The translations under genes and the position numbers were made by a program. A stretch of DNA of 64,000 nt from SKPS01 sp964469215 (GTDB lineage Bacteria > Bacteroidota > Bacteroidia > Bacteroidales > SKPS01), in NCBI GenBank assembly GCA_964469215.1, contig CAYXYB010000010.1:31769-95768 (forward strand). Direction: 5' to 3'. The notes beneath the pieces are model-generated. The model searched no databases. It worked only from the letters and a program-made list of their open reading frames with translations, and had not been told where the DNA came from. Shown in pieces: positions 43,773-52,407 of this stretch; the stretch's first letter is position 1; each line of letters starts with the position of its first letter.

Positions 43773-45557
43773 TTATTCATAGAATTCCTTCAACAGTTTC
43801 CTGTATTCTGAAAACACGTTAGCTCTGGATACAAATCCGATGTATTTTTCATTTTCGATTACAGGTAAATTGTAATTGCCAGTCTCCTGGAAAATTCTGG
43901 CAACATGTTCCATTGAATCATCCGGAGCTACTTTTTCTTTGGGCAAATACATTATGTCTTTAACAAAGACCTTGTCATATTCTTGTGGCTGGAAAATTAT
44001 TTCACGAACATCATTCAGGAAAACAATGCCAAGATATGTTCCATGCTTGTCAACAACAGGGAAGACATTTCTCTCCGATTTCGCAACCACCTTTACAAAT
44101 TCTCCAAGAGACTGTTCGGGCCTTATTATGTTGAAGTTTGTTTCAACAAGGTCAGACACTTTGAGCAGTCTCAGCATGTTTTTATCTTTGTCGTGGGTAA
44201 TCAGTTGGCCACGTTGAGCGAGTTGATGGGTGTATATCGAGTTTGGCACTGAATATCGCGTAGTTATATATGCAATGGTACCTGCAATCATCAAAGGCAG
44301 AAACAGATCATAACCACCGGTTAGTTCGGCAATCATAAAAATTGCAGTCAGCGGGGCATGAAGTACGCCTGCCATCATGGCTGCCATGCCAACCAGGGCA
44401 AAATTGCCTGTGTTTAAATTAATTCCGAAAAGCTGAGCACTGCGCGAGAACAATATTCCAAGATTTGCCCCTATAAACAGGGCAGGGGCAAATACACCTC
44501 CGACCCCTCCGGCTCCGAAAGTGATTGCCGTGGCAAAAACCTTGAACAAAACAATAGCAGCAAGAAGTGCCAGCGTTAAGGTTATGCTGTAATTATGCTC
44601 CCTGAACAGGGGGCTGTCATAAATATATGAATAGTCACCCCTCAGGCAACTGTTCACCACCTCATAACCTTCTCCGTAGAATGCAGGCAGGAGGTAGATA
44701 AGCCCACCGAGCAACAGCCCGCCGGCAATTAGCTTTATCCATGGATTGCTTACTTTTTTAAAAAGAGAACCTGTATAAATATAAATCCTTGTAAAATAGG
44801 TTGATATAAGTCCGGCGAAAACACCAAGGAGGATATACCAGGGCAGATCTTTCATCAGAAAGATTTCTGTTGGCTGGAACGAGTAAAGATATCCCTGGCC
44901 CATGAGGAGGAAAGATGCTATGGCACCGGACACGGAAGCCAGAAGCAGAGGTATTATAGATGCCATTGTAAGGTCGATCATGATAACTTCAACTGCAAAT
45001 ACAATAGCTGCAACAGGTGCCTTGAAAATTGATGCGATCGCCCCTGCACAGGCACATGCAATAAGTAAGCTTACCTGCTTTTGGTTTAATCTGAATAGCT
45101 GACCGATATTAGACCCGTAAGCTGCACCGGTAGCAACTGCCGGGCCTTCCAGCCCCACTGAGCCTCCGAAACCAACAGTCAGGGCTGAGGTAATAATTGA
45201 TGAATACATATTGTGCCTGGGTATCTTTCCCTCTGTCTGGGCAATGGAATAAAGTATGTTTGGGATCCCATGTTTAACCTTTTGTCCTACAATGTATCTT
45301 ATGAAAAGTATTGTGAGAGTGATGCCAATTATAGGGAACAGGAAAAACAGGTAAGGCTGGTAGTTTGCAATGAGCCCGTCGACAAGAAACATTCTGATGA
45401 AATGGACTGTGTTTTTCATGACTACAGCAGCAAGTCCGGCAACCAGGCCTGCAATTATCGCAGCCATACCCATGAACTGCCTGTCGGGAATCCTTCTTAT
45501 TCTCCACTCAATAACTCTCTGCAGCAAGCTGCTTATTGTATCTCCAGTGTTAATCAT
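43773..45557 (-). CDS. CLC chloride channel/transporter with CBS pair
   Basis: 594 residues. CLC signatures visible: KHGIPN (~96), GGSVGLEGPAVATGA with the gating glutamate E137, and GAGGVGGVFAPALFIGANLG. The gating glutamate is kept; I did not place the proton glutamate that separates exchangers from channels. A tandem CBS pair occupies ~455-590 (VVDKHGTYLGIVFLNDVREI; VIENEKYIGFVSRANVF) and probably senses nucleotides. Inner membrane. The YD-repeat gene follows upstream in coordinates, same strand. Divergent from the small membrane protein gene at 45685. Confidence 0.9.
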   Translation of the reverse strand: MINTGDTISSLLQRVIEWRIRRIPDRQFMGMAAIIAGLVAGLAAVVMKNTVHFIRMFLVDGLIANYQPYLFFLFPIIGITLTILFIRYIVGQKVKHGIPNILYSIAQTEGKIPRHNMYSSIITSALTVGFGGSVGLEGPAVATGAAYGSNIGQLFRLNQKQVSLLIACACAGAIASIFKAPVAAIVFAVEVIMIDLTMASIIPLLLASVSGAIASFLLMGQGYLYSFQPTEIFLMKDLPWYILLGVFAGLISTYFTRIYIYTGSLFKKVSNPWIKLIAGGLLLGGLIYLLPAFYGEGYEVVNSCLRGDYSYIYDSPLFREHNYSITLTLALLAAIVLFKVFATAITFGAGGVGGVFAPALFIGANLGILFSRSAQLFGINLNTGNFALVGMAAMMAGVLHAPLTAIFMIAELTGGYDLFLPLMIAGTIAYITTRYSVPNSIYTHQLAQRGQLITHDKDKNMLRLLKVSDLVETNFNIIRPEQSLGEFVKVVAKSERNVFPVVDKHGTYLGIVFLNDVREIIFQPQEYDKVFVKDIMYLPKEKVAPDDSMEHVARIFQETGNYNLPVIENEKYIGFVSRANVFSEYRKLLKEFYE

Positions 45558-45684
45558 CTTATTAACCCGCTTTCCGAATATTATGAAGGCTTACCGATCC
45601 TGCCAGAAAAGGAATTGTGGGTTGCTGTGCGAAAGTAGAAAAATCAGATTAAAAATTCACATCTTTGCAGTAAATATCAAAAAC

Positions 45685-46203
45685 ATGTTGTTCCCTTTTC
45701 AGCAATACTATTTTTATTCATCATCACCTGTTAAGGAGATACGGCGGAAATTCTTGCTTTTGCTTGATCAAAAATACACGCAGTCCAGTAAGCGCCGATT
45801 GATCAGGACAGGCGAAACTTCCCAAACCCCTATGTTTACCGGAACCTTTGAAGAGGAGAAGATTATACTGAACACACACAAATACAATGGTGATGAGGAT
45901 ATTGTAAAAATTTCGGGGCAGTTGAAGGCAAAAGGTCAGTATCAATGCATGGAGATACAATTGCTTATCACAACATCTTATCTGGTAACATTTGCAGCGA
46001 GCATCATTATTGCACTGGTTGCGGCATATATGTACACATATATCGGAGAAAAAATATTCCACAGAATATTTTCAAATGAAATGATGCCATACTTAATTCT
46101 TGTCATATCGGCCATTTACATAAACCTCAGAAGGTATAGCAACAAGGCCACAGCACTGCTCGAGCACCTTGTCTACTGGCTTGAACTTGAGGAGGAGGAG
46201 TGA
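45685..46203 (+). CDS. Hypothetical membrane protein, two TM segments
   Basis: 172 residues from the ATG at 45685. The frame is open far upstream over the CLC gene, but that part is antisense shadow, and MLFPFQQYYFY is the first start outside it. Basic N-terminal half, then two membrane segments (TSYLVTFAASIIIALVAAYMY and YLILVISAIYINL) and an acidic tail ending EEEE. No family recognised. An imperfect -7 box (CATCTTTG, 45660-45667) lies about 18 bp upstream. Confidence 0.55.
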   Translation: MLFPFQQYYFYSSSPVKEIRRKFLLLLDQKYTQSSKRRLIRTGETSQTPMFTGTFEEEKIILNTHKYNGDEDIVKISGQLKAKGQYQCMEIQLLITTSYLVTFAASIIIALVAAYMYTYIGEKIFHRIFSNEMMPYLILVISAIYINLRRYSNKATALLEHLVYWLELEEEE

Positions 46204-46256
46204 GGTTATGGCTTTGTCAGGACAAGGCATTTGAACGCCCGTGTGTCCTTCGGCAA

Positions 46257-46276
46257 CCCTTCGGTTTCTCTCAGGG
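46257..46276. repeat. Palindromic CCCTGAG-type short repeat
   Basis: CCCTTCGGTTTCTCTCAGGG; its reverse strand reads CCCTGAG...CGAAGGG, a variant of the short palindromic intergenic repeat also found at 58153-58178. Lies between convergent genes. Confidence 0.5.
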
Positions 46277-46314
46277 CAAGGGCTCAGGAATCGCGAGGGC
46301 AAAGAACCCGGAAC

Positions 46315-46329
46315 GCTCGCGAAGCGAGC
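46315..46329. terminator. GCTCGC/GCGAGC hairpin between convergent genes
   Basis: Perfect 6-bp GC stem GCTCGC-GAA-GCGAGC in the 161-bp space between the membrane protein (plus) and the peroxidase (minus). There is no clear U-tract on either strand, so it may be a repeat remnant rather than a terminator. Confidence 0.3.
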
Positions 46330-46364
46330 CCAAACTCTGAACAGCGAACGAAGTGAGCCTTCCC

Positions 46365-47606
46365 TTAGTTATTCTTGATAAAGAAAGGATTATTCGGCAT
46401 GGGATTGCTGTACTTTGGATTGGTCAGGAATTCCTGGTCGGTTAGAGACAGCAGGAATGCTTTGAGCTGATTCAGTTGCACAGGGTTCAGGTTCATGCCG
46501 CTGGAATATGGAGGAAACACTTTGTGCATTAGCGGATGTGCGTATGTTGAGTATCTCAATCCACTGTTGTAAAACTGAATAACTTCGTCAAGGGTTTTAA
46601 ATCTGCCGTCATGCATGTAGGGCCCCTGATGTTCAATATTGATAAGAGTGGTTGCCTTGTATGCTCCACGATCCGTTTCGTTTTTGGTAACAGCGTACCT
46701 GTCACGTGGGTCGGCGCAGGTGCCAACGAAACAGGTATCCTTTGCGTTGTTGTAAAACTGGTGTGTGGTAAACAAAGGAGCACCTTCAGATCCATGGCAG
46801 TGAAAGCAGTCTGCCCCCTCTTCGGTGACAAAAAGCACATATCCCATCCGCTCGGCATCATTAAAACTGGTTTCACCTCTGAATGCTTTGTGAGCTTTGG
46901 AATTTGCTGAAACTATTGTGCGGATGAATTGTGCAATTGCTTTAGAAATACGCTCATAGTTTATTTCAGGTGTGCCGAATGCTTTTCTGAACAATTCAGG
47001 GTAGTTGGGATCAGTAACAGTTCTGAGCAAAGCAACAGTTTTATCTGGATGACCCTTTATTTCATGAGGTGCTGCAATTCCCATCCATACAAGAGATTCG
47101 ATGTTCTTCATGTGATATTCAGGCAGTGGTGGAATATTGTATCCCACTGATCCAAGATTGGGATTGTTTTTATGGATTATGCCGTTCCAAAGATACCCTT
47201 CATGATTCCATACCAGGTTGAAAAGAGGCAGGGTAGTGTGAGGAGTTTTTATCCCTGTCAGACCCCATGGCCTTCCATCAGGGTCAACATAATACGGATG
47301 ATCAACCCCAAGGTCAAATGCTCTTGATTGCCTGTGGCAACTGGCACAGGACATCAGTGAGTCGGGATGTGTGCGGCCAGACATTCTCCCATCATAAAAC
47401 AGGTATCTTCCCAGTTCGACCCCTTCAACTGTAAGTGGATTGTCATCAGGAATATTGAGATTTGTCGGGAAACGGGTTGGCACGTTGAATTCGTATGGAG
47501 TTGGCTTCCAGACCGGGTCAACAATAACATCTTTATCGTCTTTACAACCAAAGGTGAGAGCGATCACCGGGATCAGGATCCAGAGCAATAATTTTCCTGT
47601 TTTCAT
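46365..47606 (-). CDS. MbnH-like di-haem cytochrome c peroxidase, lipoprotein
   Basis: 413 residues, CcpA/MauG superfamily. Lipobox LTFGC (Cys21). Two haem c motifs: C87ASCH91 and C267FHCH271. Adjacent to an MbnP-like gene: in methanobactin and related copper systems MbnH-type enzymes oxidise a tryptophan of MbnP to kynurenine, which then takes part in copper binding. That pairing favours MbnH over ordinary H2O2-detoxifying CcpA. A strong Shine-Dalgarno AAGGAGG lies 6-7 bp before the ATG, and the gene follows mbnP-like after 11 bp, so they are cotranscribed. Confidence 0.85.
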   Translation of the reverse strand: MKTGKLLLWILIPVIALTFGCKDDKDVIVDPVWKPTPYEFNVPTRFPTNLNIPDDNPLTVEGVELGRYLFYDGRMSGRTHPDSLMSCASCHRQSRAFDLGVDHPYYVDPDGRPWGLTGIKTPHTTLPLFNLVWNHEGYLWNGIIHKNNPNLGSVGYNIPPLPEYHMKNIESLVWMGIAAPHEIKGHPDKTVALLRTVTDPNYPELFRKAFGTPEINYERISKAIAQFIRTIVSANSKAHKAFRGETSFNDAERMGYVLFVTEEGADCFHCHGSEGAPLFTTHQFYNNAKDTCFVGTCADPRDRYAVTKNETDRGAYKATTLINIEHQGPYMHDGRFKTLDEVIQFYNSGLRYSTYAHPLMHKVFPPYSSGMNLNPVQLNQLKAFLLSLTDQEFLTNPKYSNPMPNNPFFIKNN

Positions 47607-47617
47607 ATTTAACCTCC

Positions 47618-48430
47618 TTATTTTATCGTTCCGACTTTAAATACGTTGTGCCCGTTCTCCTTAATAGCCTGCATGGCATCCTGATTTTCCATGGTGTAGT
47701 TGCCATATACGTTATGATCCCATATATTGGGGTCCCTGAACCACTCTTCAATCTGCATTATCAGGTCGATATTAAGGGTCTGACCTTCTGTAATTGTGAA
47801 TCCGCTATTGGGTAAAACAACGTCGAAATAGTTCTGCACAAATGCAATAATTGAATCGTAATTGTGTGAGTTAGGCGGATATATCTGGCCAATACCCAGG
47901 TGAAAATTGAATGGTATCATGTATGGAGGATCGCTGTATTTTCCGTTAAGCTTAAGATAATGGTAACCACCTCCAAGGAATTCTGGCCATACCATATTAA
48001 CCTCCGGAGGATTCACATACATAAAAGATTTGTTCTTCTCTTTATTTATGCCAAAGGTGAATGAGATACCCGTATATGTACCCACAGGGATCGGATCGAA
48101 CACCTGCCATCTATGGGTGCCGGGAATATCGGTATCAACATAATAGATATCAATCTCCTTTGTTAGCATTAATTTGCTGCCATCGGATTTGTGCAGGGTA
48201 ACATCAGAAATAAAATATTGAATCTCAGTTACTTCATAAATATTTCCCGCCTCGTTAGTGTAACCGGCAGAATCTAGTACTAACGGGATTCCATCGCAAT
48301 AGTGAAGGAAATTAAGGACTATTTTGCCTGCCGGCTCTTCAATGTCATCCTTGTCATCCTTACAGCTACTAATGCTTAACATCAGTAGCAAGATGACCGA
48401 TAAGGGAAAAATGATCTGTCTTGTTTTCAT
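47618..48430 (-). CDS. MbnP family copper-binding lipoprotein
   Basis: 270 residues. Lipobox LSISSC (Cys23). Family marks: FLHYCDGIPL near 41, EIQYFISDVTL near 69, GTYTGISFTFGI, VNMVWPEFLGGGYHYLKLNG (145-164, with W148) and FNFHLG near 175. In characterised MbnP/CorA relatives a tryptophan is converted to kynurenine and helps bind copper; W148 in this motif is a candidate but I have no alignment to prove it. Extracytoplasmic. First gene of the mbnP-mbnH-like pair, with its own -7 box at 48545. Confidence 0.82.
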   Translation of the reverse strand: MKTRQIIFPLSVILLLMLSISSCKDDKDDIEEPAGKIVLNFLHYCDGIPLVLDSAGYTNEAGNIYEVTEIQYFISDVTLHKSDGSKLMLTKEIDIYYVDTDIPGTHRWQVFDPIPVGTYTGISFTFGINKEKNKSFMYVNPPEVNMVWPEFLGGGYHYLKLNGKYSDPPYMIPFNFHLGIGQIYPPNSHNYDSIIAFVQNYFDVVLPNSGFTITEGQTLNIDLIMQIEEWFRDPNIWDHNVYGNYTMENQDAMQAIKENGHNVFKVGTIK

Positions 48431-48544
48431 TGCGGGTTTATTTTATGTTTGTTAAAATTGATTCATATCAGAGGTAATATATCTTTAATAATTTTAAACT
48501 ATATGACAGGTATGCCAGCCCGATCATAACAAATGTTTGTTTTA

Positions 48545-48552
48545 CAAAGATA
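48545..48552 (-). promoter_or_regulatory. Candidate -7 box for mbnP-mbnH-like pair
   Basis: TATCTTTG on the minus strand, about 115 bp before the mbnP-like start and just downstream of the terminator at 48583-48630. No -33 TTTG seen; a copper-dependent activator could compensate (inference). Confidence 0.4.
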
Positions 48553-48582
48553 TAAAAAAATCATGCATTGTTTAGACTGCAG

Positions 48583-48630
48583 AAAACAAAAAAGGTTTAA
48601 TCAACATAATCCATTCTATGTGATTAAACC
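48583..48630 (-). terminator. Rho-independent terminator after the small lipoprotein gene
   Basis: On the minus strand the perfect 10-bp stem GGTTTAATCA...TGATTAAACC is followed directly by TTTTTTGTTTTC. It would end the TonB-receptor/lipoprotein transcript before the mbnP-like promoter. Confidence 0.6.
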
Positions 48631-48632
48631 GG

Positions 48633-48734
48633 ACACCTCACCCCCAAACCCTTCTGATGTTGGTGCCAAATGGCATTAGGTTACCCGGAAGGGATTGGGA
48701 AAAAAGGTGATTTTTCGATACTATGATGAGGTGT
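48633..48734. other. Nested inverted repeats in intergenic space
   Basis: Outer arms ACACCTCA (48633) and TGAGGTGT (48727) enclose inner arms CCCAAACCCTTC and GAAGGGATTGGG (11 of 12 paired). The transcript from either strand could fold into a long stem. Together with the terminator it fills the 322-bp gap 48431-48752, in which no gene is seen. Confidence 0.4.
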
Positions 48735-48752
48735 TTTCGAAGGATGCGTTGA

Positions 48753-49130
48753 TCAATAAGGTATTACCCCGGAACGCCTTACCCAGAAAGTTGAGTCACT
48801 TATTTTTTTGTCATATCCATAAGCATCCCTGAATATCTTGTTGTCTGTCAATATCCTGAAATAGAAATCATTGCGCTCAACACCGATGTCATTGAACCTT
48901 GCATACAGGTAAACCATATCGCCCTGCCTGGCAGTGAAAGTGTAATTCCAGACCTTGTTGTTTTCTGGTTTCACCTCTTTCTGTATAGTTTCACCGTTTT
49001 CGTTAATATAAGCCACAATGTAGGGCTTTGCAAGCCCGGTGATCCGATACGAAACGGTTATATTCTCGTACTCCTTTGAACACCCTTGCAGTATCAGAAT
49101 CACAAACGATAATATGATGATTTTTTTCAT
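48753..49130 (-). CDS. Small lipoprotein of the copper cluster
   Basis: 125 residues. Lipobox LILQGC gives Cys17. The mature part is a single beta-sandwich-like domain (ITVSYRITGLAKPYIVAYIN ... YTFTARQGDMVYLYARF) resembling the small Ig-like MmpS-type fold, without obvious metal ligands. It follows the TonB receptor after 26 bp on the same strand and precedes a terminator, so it belongs to the receptor transcript. Role unknown; a receptor partner is an inference. Confidence 0.65.
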   Translation of the reverse strand: MKKIIILSFVILILQGCSKEYENITVSYRITGLAKPYIVAYINENGETIQKEVKPENNKVWNYTFTARQGDMVYLYARFNDIGVERNDFYFRILTDNKIFRDAYGYDKKISDSTFWVRRSGVIPY

Positions 49131-49156
49131 GATTATTTAATTTTTAATGTTATAAA

Positions 49157-51568
49157 CTATAAGTTAACTATCATGTTTATGTAAAACACCCTTCCGGGTT
49201 CATTGAAATTTGCTTTGCTTCCAATGATCCTGCGGCTCAGATGTTCGTAATATTCTGTGTCAAGGATATTATTTACCCCGGCTGAGATGGTCAGGTATTG
49301 ATTATGTTTATATGCAAGGTTTGCTGAAAGGAGGCTGAAACCCGGAGTGGAACTTTCAAAATAGGCTTCTGAAACATTATTCTGGGCAGCAACAAATCTG
49401 TATGAAAATGTTGGTATCAGTTTGTTTCCCCATAGTTTGTAATGCAGGTTAACAGTGCTTTCAAATGGAGGGATTTCCGGGGCAGGATCATTCTCGATTT
49501 TGACTTCACCAATAACTGATTGCAATGGCGGTTGAAGAGTGTCTCTTATGGGTTTAACTGTCGGATCTACGTTTCCAAAAGTATAGGATGCAACTACTGA
49601 AACACCAAAATCGAATTTTTCAGGACTTTTATAGGCAAATTCAAAACCTTTAAAAGTAGCTATATCATAATTGGTGAACAGCTTGGTTCCATATACATCT
49701 TTTGTGAGAGGTTTTTGTATTGCCGGTGGTATTCTTTTACCCATGATGTAATTCTGTACATAAGAATAGAAAACAGTAAAATCTACACCTCCCATGGATG
49801 GATGGTTGAACTTCAAATTCAGGTCAACCTCATTGTTGATTTCCGGTTTCAGGTGTGGGTTGCCCATGTATTCAAAATTGTCGTAACCAACAGGCAGGGT
49901 AATAATGAATCGTTCAAGCATGTCCGGGAATCTTGTGCCACGGCCCATAGCAAGGTTTAATGATAACAGCTCATTGAAATTGTATGTAGCACCTGCACTG
50001 ATACTGAATCCATAATATTTGCTTTCCGTATCTGTCGTGTCCATAATTAGAGAAGAAGGGATGCCAGGCTCAGGCAATGAAAACAGCTTGATTGTATCAG
50101 ACCATGCAGTATTGTAATCAAATCTGAGAGCGGCAATTATGTCAATTTTTTTATACCTCTTCTTATATTCGGCAAAGAAACCTAAATTATTAATTTCTGC
50201 ATCATTCCACAGTGGTTCAGTAATTACGGGAATTACATTAAGCATATTTGGATTCTGGCCAATCATGTTTTTTACCCTGTTCCCATCTTTATTTATTGTC
50301 TTTTGATCAATTCCGGCATATAAATGTCCGCCTAACAGGTTAAGGCCTGTCTCAAATCGCAGCCCGGTTACTTCAGCAATAATATTTGCTATTGCAACAA
50401 CAGTGTCGGAAATGCTGCGGTTTTTATTGTCCATTGTATGATCAACAAAACTGCGGTAGAGTTTTAAATCAACAGAGTTTATGGTTTTGGTTAGTTTCCC
50501 GATTTTGTAGTCGAAATAAACCACCTTGCTGTCATCTGTCCTGTCGTCCATAGGTAAAGCAGCAAACATTACCCCTTTACTCATACTGTTACTGAACGAC
50601 AACAAAGCTTCATGGTTTTGCAAGGGGCGCCATCCAACAGCAGCTTTATATCCGAATTTATGATAGTTACTGCTGTATTCTTTCCCATTTCCATCTTTAT
50701 AATTACCTGCCTTTTGATTATACCCGGAAACAAGAAAGTAAAACTTTTTGTTGCCACCCGAAAAATTTATGTATTCTCTGTTCCCATTCCAATTGCTTTC
50801 GTAGGCTTTAACTGCCTTTATGTTTACTCTAAATGTTTCATTTGGCATCGGCCTTACCGGTACCAGATTCACAACACCCCCGAATACAGAACCGTACCTT
50901 AAAGCAAAGGGGCCTTTCAGAACATGGAACTCCTGCATGTCATCAAGTGCAACGTGTGATGTTGTAGGATCCATCCTGTTGGGACAACCCCCTTCAATAG
51001 CAATGGCTCCGTCGAGCAGTGTGGTGATCTGTGAATACTTAAATCCCCTTATAACAGGATCAATATTTACTGCACCTTTCTTTACCCCCCCAACATTCGG
51101 CAACATCCTCAACTGATCCCCGATATCCCTTACAGCCATCATCTCGATGTCCTCCTTTAAAATGGTATGTTGTATATAAGGAATGTCCCTCACATACTTC
51201 TCTTTTATAATTACAGGTTTGAGGATATTCGGTGCAGGTGTCATGTAAATATCAATCTGACGCTTAACCCCCTCATTTATCTGAATTGAAAGCTCGGTTA
51301 TGTCATAACCAAGATGACTTGCAGTAAGGGCGTTGTGACCAACCGGAAGTTGTCCTGTTTCAAAAACACCCTGAGCGTTGGTTACTGCTCCCGTGTTTGA
51401 CGGAGTTATGGTGATGATAACTCCTGAAAGTGGCTGGCCGTTTCTGGCGTCATATACATTGCCGTAAACGGAACCCGTTTGTTGCGCCATTATCTGTAAT
51501 GGAAGCAACACTGCGATAAGCCATAAAAGGCTTGCCTTTTTTAATAAGAGTCTGTTTTTTCTTTCCAT
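49157..51568 (-). CDS. OprC/NosA-like TonB-dependent copper receptor
   Basis: 803 residues from MERKNR (a longer frame to 51637 lacks a signal peptide at its front). Signal peptide to ~29, carboxypeptidase-like CarboxypepD_reg domain ~33-112, plug ~115-240, then a 22-strand-type barrel. C195 and M199 in EGGCPNRMDPTT form CxxxM, and H377/M379 in FVDHTMDN form HxM: the copper-site pair described for Pseudomonas OprC. So copper uptake through the outer membrane is likely. C-terminal YINMIVNL is a poor but acceptable barrel end. Upstream of the lipoprotein, MbnP-like and MbnH-like genes and downstream of the two-component genes, all on the same strand. Confidence 0.88.
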   Translation of the reverse strand: MERKNRLLLKKASLLWLIAVLLPLQIMAQQTGSVYGNVYDARNGQPLSGVIITITPSNTGAVTNAQGVFETGQLPVGHNALTASHLGYDITELSIQINEGVKRQIDIYMTPAPNILKPVIIKEKYVRDIPYIQHTILKEDIEMMAVRDIGDQLRMLPNVGGVKKGAVNIDPVIRGFKYSQITTLLDGAIAIEGGCPNRMDPTTSHVALDDMQEFHVLKGPFALRYGSVFGGVVNLVPVRPMPNETFRVNIKAVKAYESNWNGNREYINFSGGNKKFYFLVSGYNQKAGNYKDGNGKEYSSNYHKFGYKAAVGWRPLQNHEALLSFSNSMSKGVMFAALPMDDRTDDSKVVYFDYKIGKLTKTINSVDLKLYRSFVDHTMDNKNRSISDTVVAIANIIAEVTGLRFETGLNLLGGHLYAGIDQKTINKDGNRVKNMIGQNPNMLNVIPVITEPLWNDAEINNLGFFAEYKKRYKKIDIIAALRFDYNTAWSDTIKLFSLPEPGIPSSLIMDTTDTESKYYGFSISAGATYNFNELLSLNLAMGRGTRFPDMLERFIITLPVGYDNFEYMGNPHLKPEINNEVDLNLKFNHPSMGGVDFTVFYSYVQNYIMGKRIPPAIQKPLTKDVYGTKLFTNYDIATFKGFEFAYKSPEKFDFGVSVVASYTFGNVDPTVKPIRDTLQPPLQSVIGEVKIENDPAPEIPPFESTVNLHYKLWGNKLIPTFSYRFVAAQNNVSEAYFESSTPGFSLLSANLAYKHNQYLTISAGVNNILDTEYYEHLSRRIIGSKANFNEPGRVFYINMIVNL

Positions 51569-51730
51569 CGTTGTGTTTTTTTTATTATGAGTAATATGCA
51601 AAATCCCAGATTTCCCTGTGAAATTATTCCAATGCAATTATACCTCATTTTGACTGATTAAACCGGTACAGGTTTAATGTTAAACCTACGTGAAACACTA
51701 AAAAATGCTAAGGGATTTTCTGAACGGTTT

Positions 51731-52405
51731 TCAGATTTCGAAGAATTTGTGCCTTATAACATACTTCACAAGCTCAACAGTATTCTTTATGTTAAGCTTT
51801 GTCATAATATTGGTTTTGTGAGTCTCTACAGTTCTGATACTCACATAAGTGGCATCAGCAATCTCCTGGTTGCTTAACCCCTCCATAACCATCCGGAGAA
51901 CCTCTGTCTCCCTTTTTGAGAGAACCTCAGGCCCCGGTTGTGCACCATTCTGCTTGCCAACAGATGTTGCACCTGTTACAAACTGTTTCTCCAGCTGCTG
52001 CTTAACAGACCTGCCAAAGTAGGTTTCGCCGGTGGTGATACTCTTTACCGCTTCAATCAGCTCATCCTTGCTGGTGTCCTCTTTGCAGATGTAACCGTTT
52101 GCACCTGCTGCCAAAGCTTCAGTAACGTAAGCGATATCGGAATGCATGGATAAAATAAGCACCAGTGGCCTGTTATCAATATTGCGTATCTTCCTCAATA
52201 GCTCAAATCCGCCCATTACCGGCATAGAAATATCCAGAACAATTACATCAGGCTTCAACGTATCCATCATCCCCAATACCTCCACACCATTGGAAGCCAT
52301 TCCTGTTATACTTATCGCTTCAGACCCCCGGAACATTGATGCAATACCATCTCTGAAAATACGGTGGTCATCAGCAAGCAGAACCTTTATCGTTTTATCT
52401 GTCAT
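51731..52405 (-). CDS. NarL/FixJ-type response regulator
   Basis: 224 residues. Receiver domain 5-125 with acidic pair D12/D13, phospho-acceptor D58 (VIVLDISMP) and the KED lysine; LuxR-type HTH ~155-220 (LSKRETEVLRMVMEGLSNQEIA ... VSIRTVETHKTNI). Its ATG is 2 bp after the kinase stop, so the two are translationally linked. Probable target is the downstream copper-receptor operon (163 bp away), judged by position only. Confidence 0.92.
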   Translation of the reverse strand: MTDKTIKVLLADDHRIFRDGIASMFRGSEAISITGMASNGVEVLGMMDTLKPDVIVLDISMPVMGGFELLRKIRNIDNRPLVLILSMHSDIAYVTEALAAGANGYICKEDTSKDELIEAVKSITTGETYFGRSVKQQLEKQFVTGATSVGKQNGAQPGPEVLSKRETEVLRMVMEGLSNQEIADATYVSIRTVETHKTNIMTKLNIKNTVELVKYVIRHKFFEI

Positions 52406-52407
52406 TA

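Noticed and set aside
45213..45684. Upstream extension of the small membrane protein and a 141-codon frame
   Set aside because: Both are antisense to the CLC channel gene, whose motifs are intact.
46093..46302. 69-codon minus frame containing PERNRRVAEGHTG
   Set aside because: Known-style translation of a palindromic intergenic repeat, overlapping the end of a real gene on the other strand.
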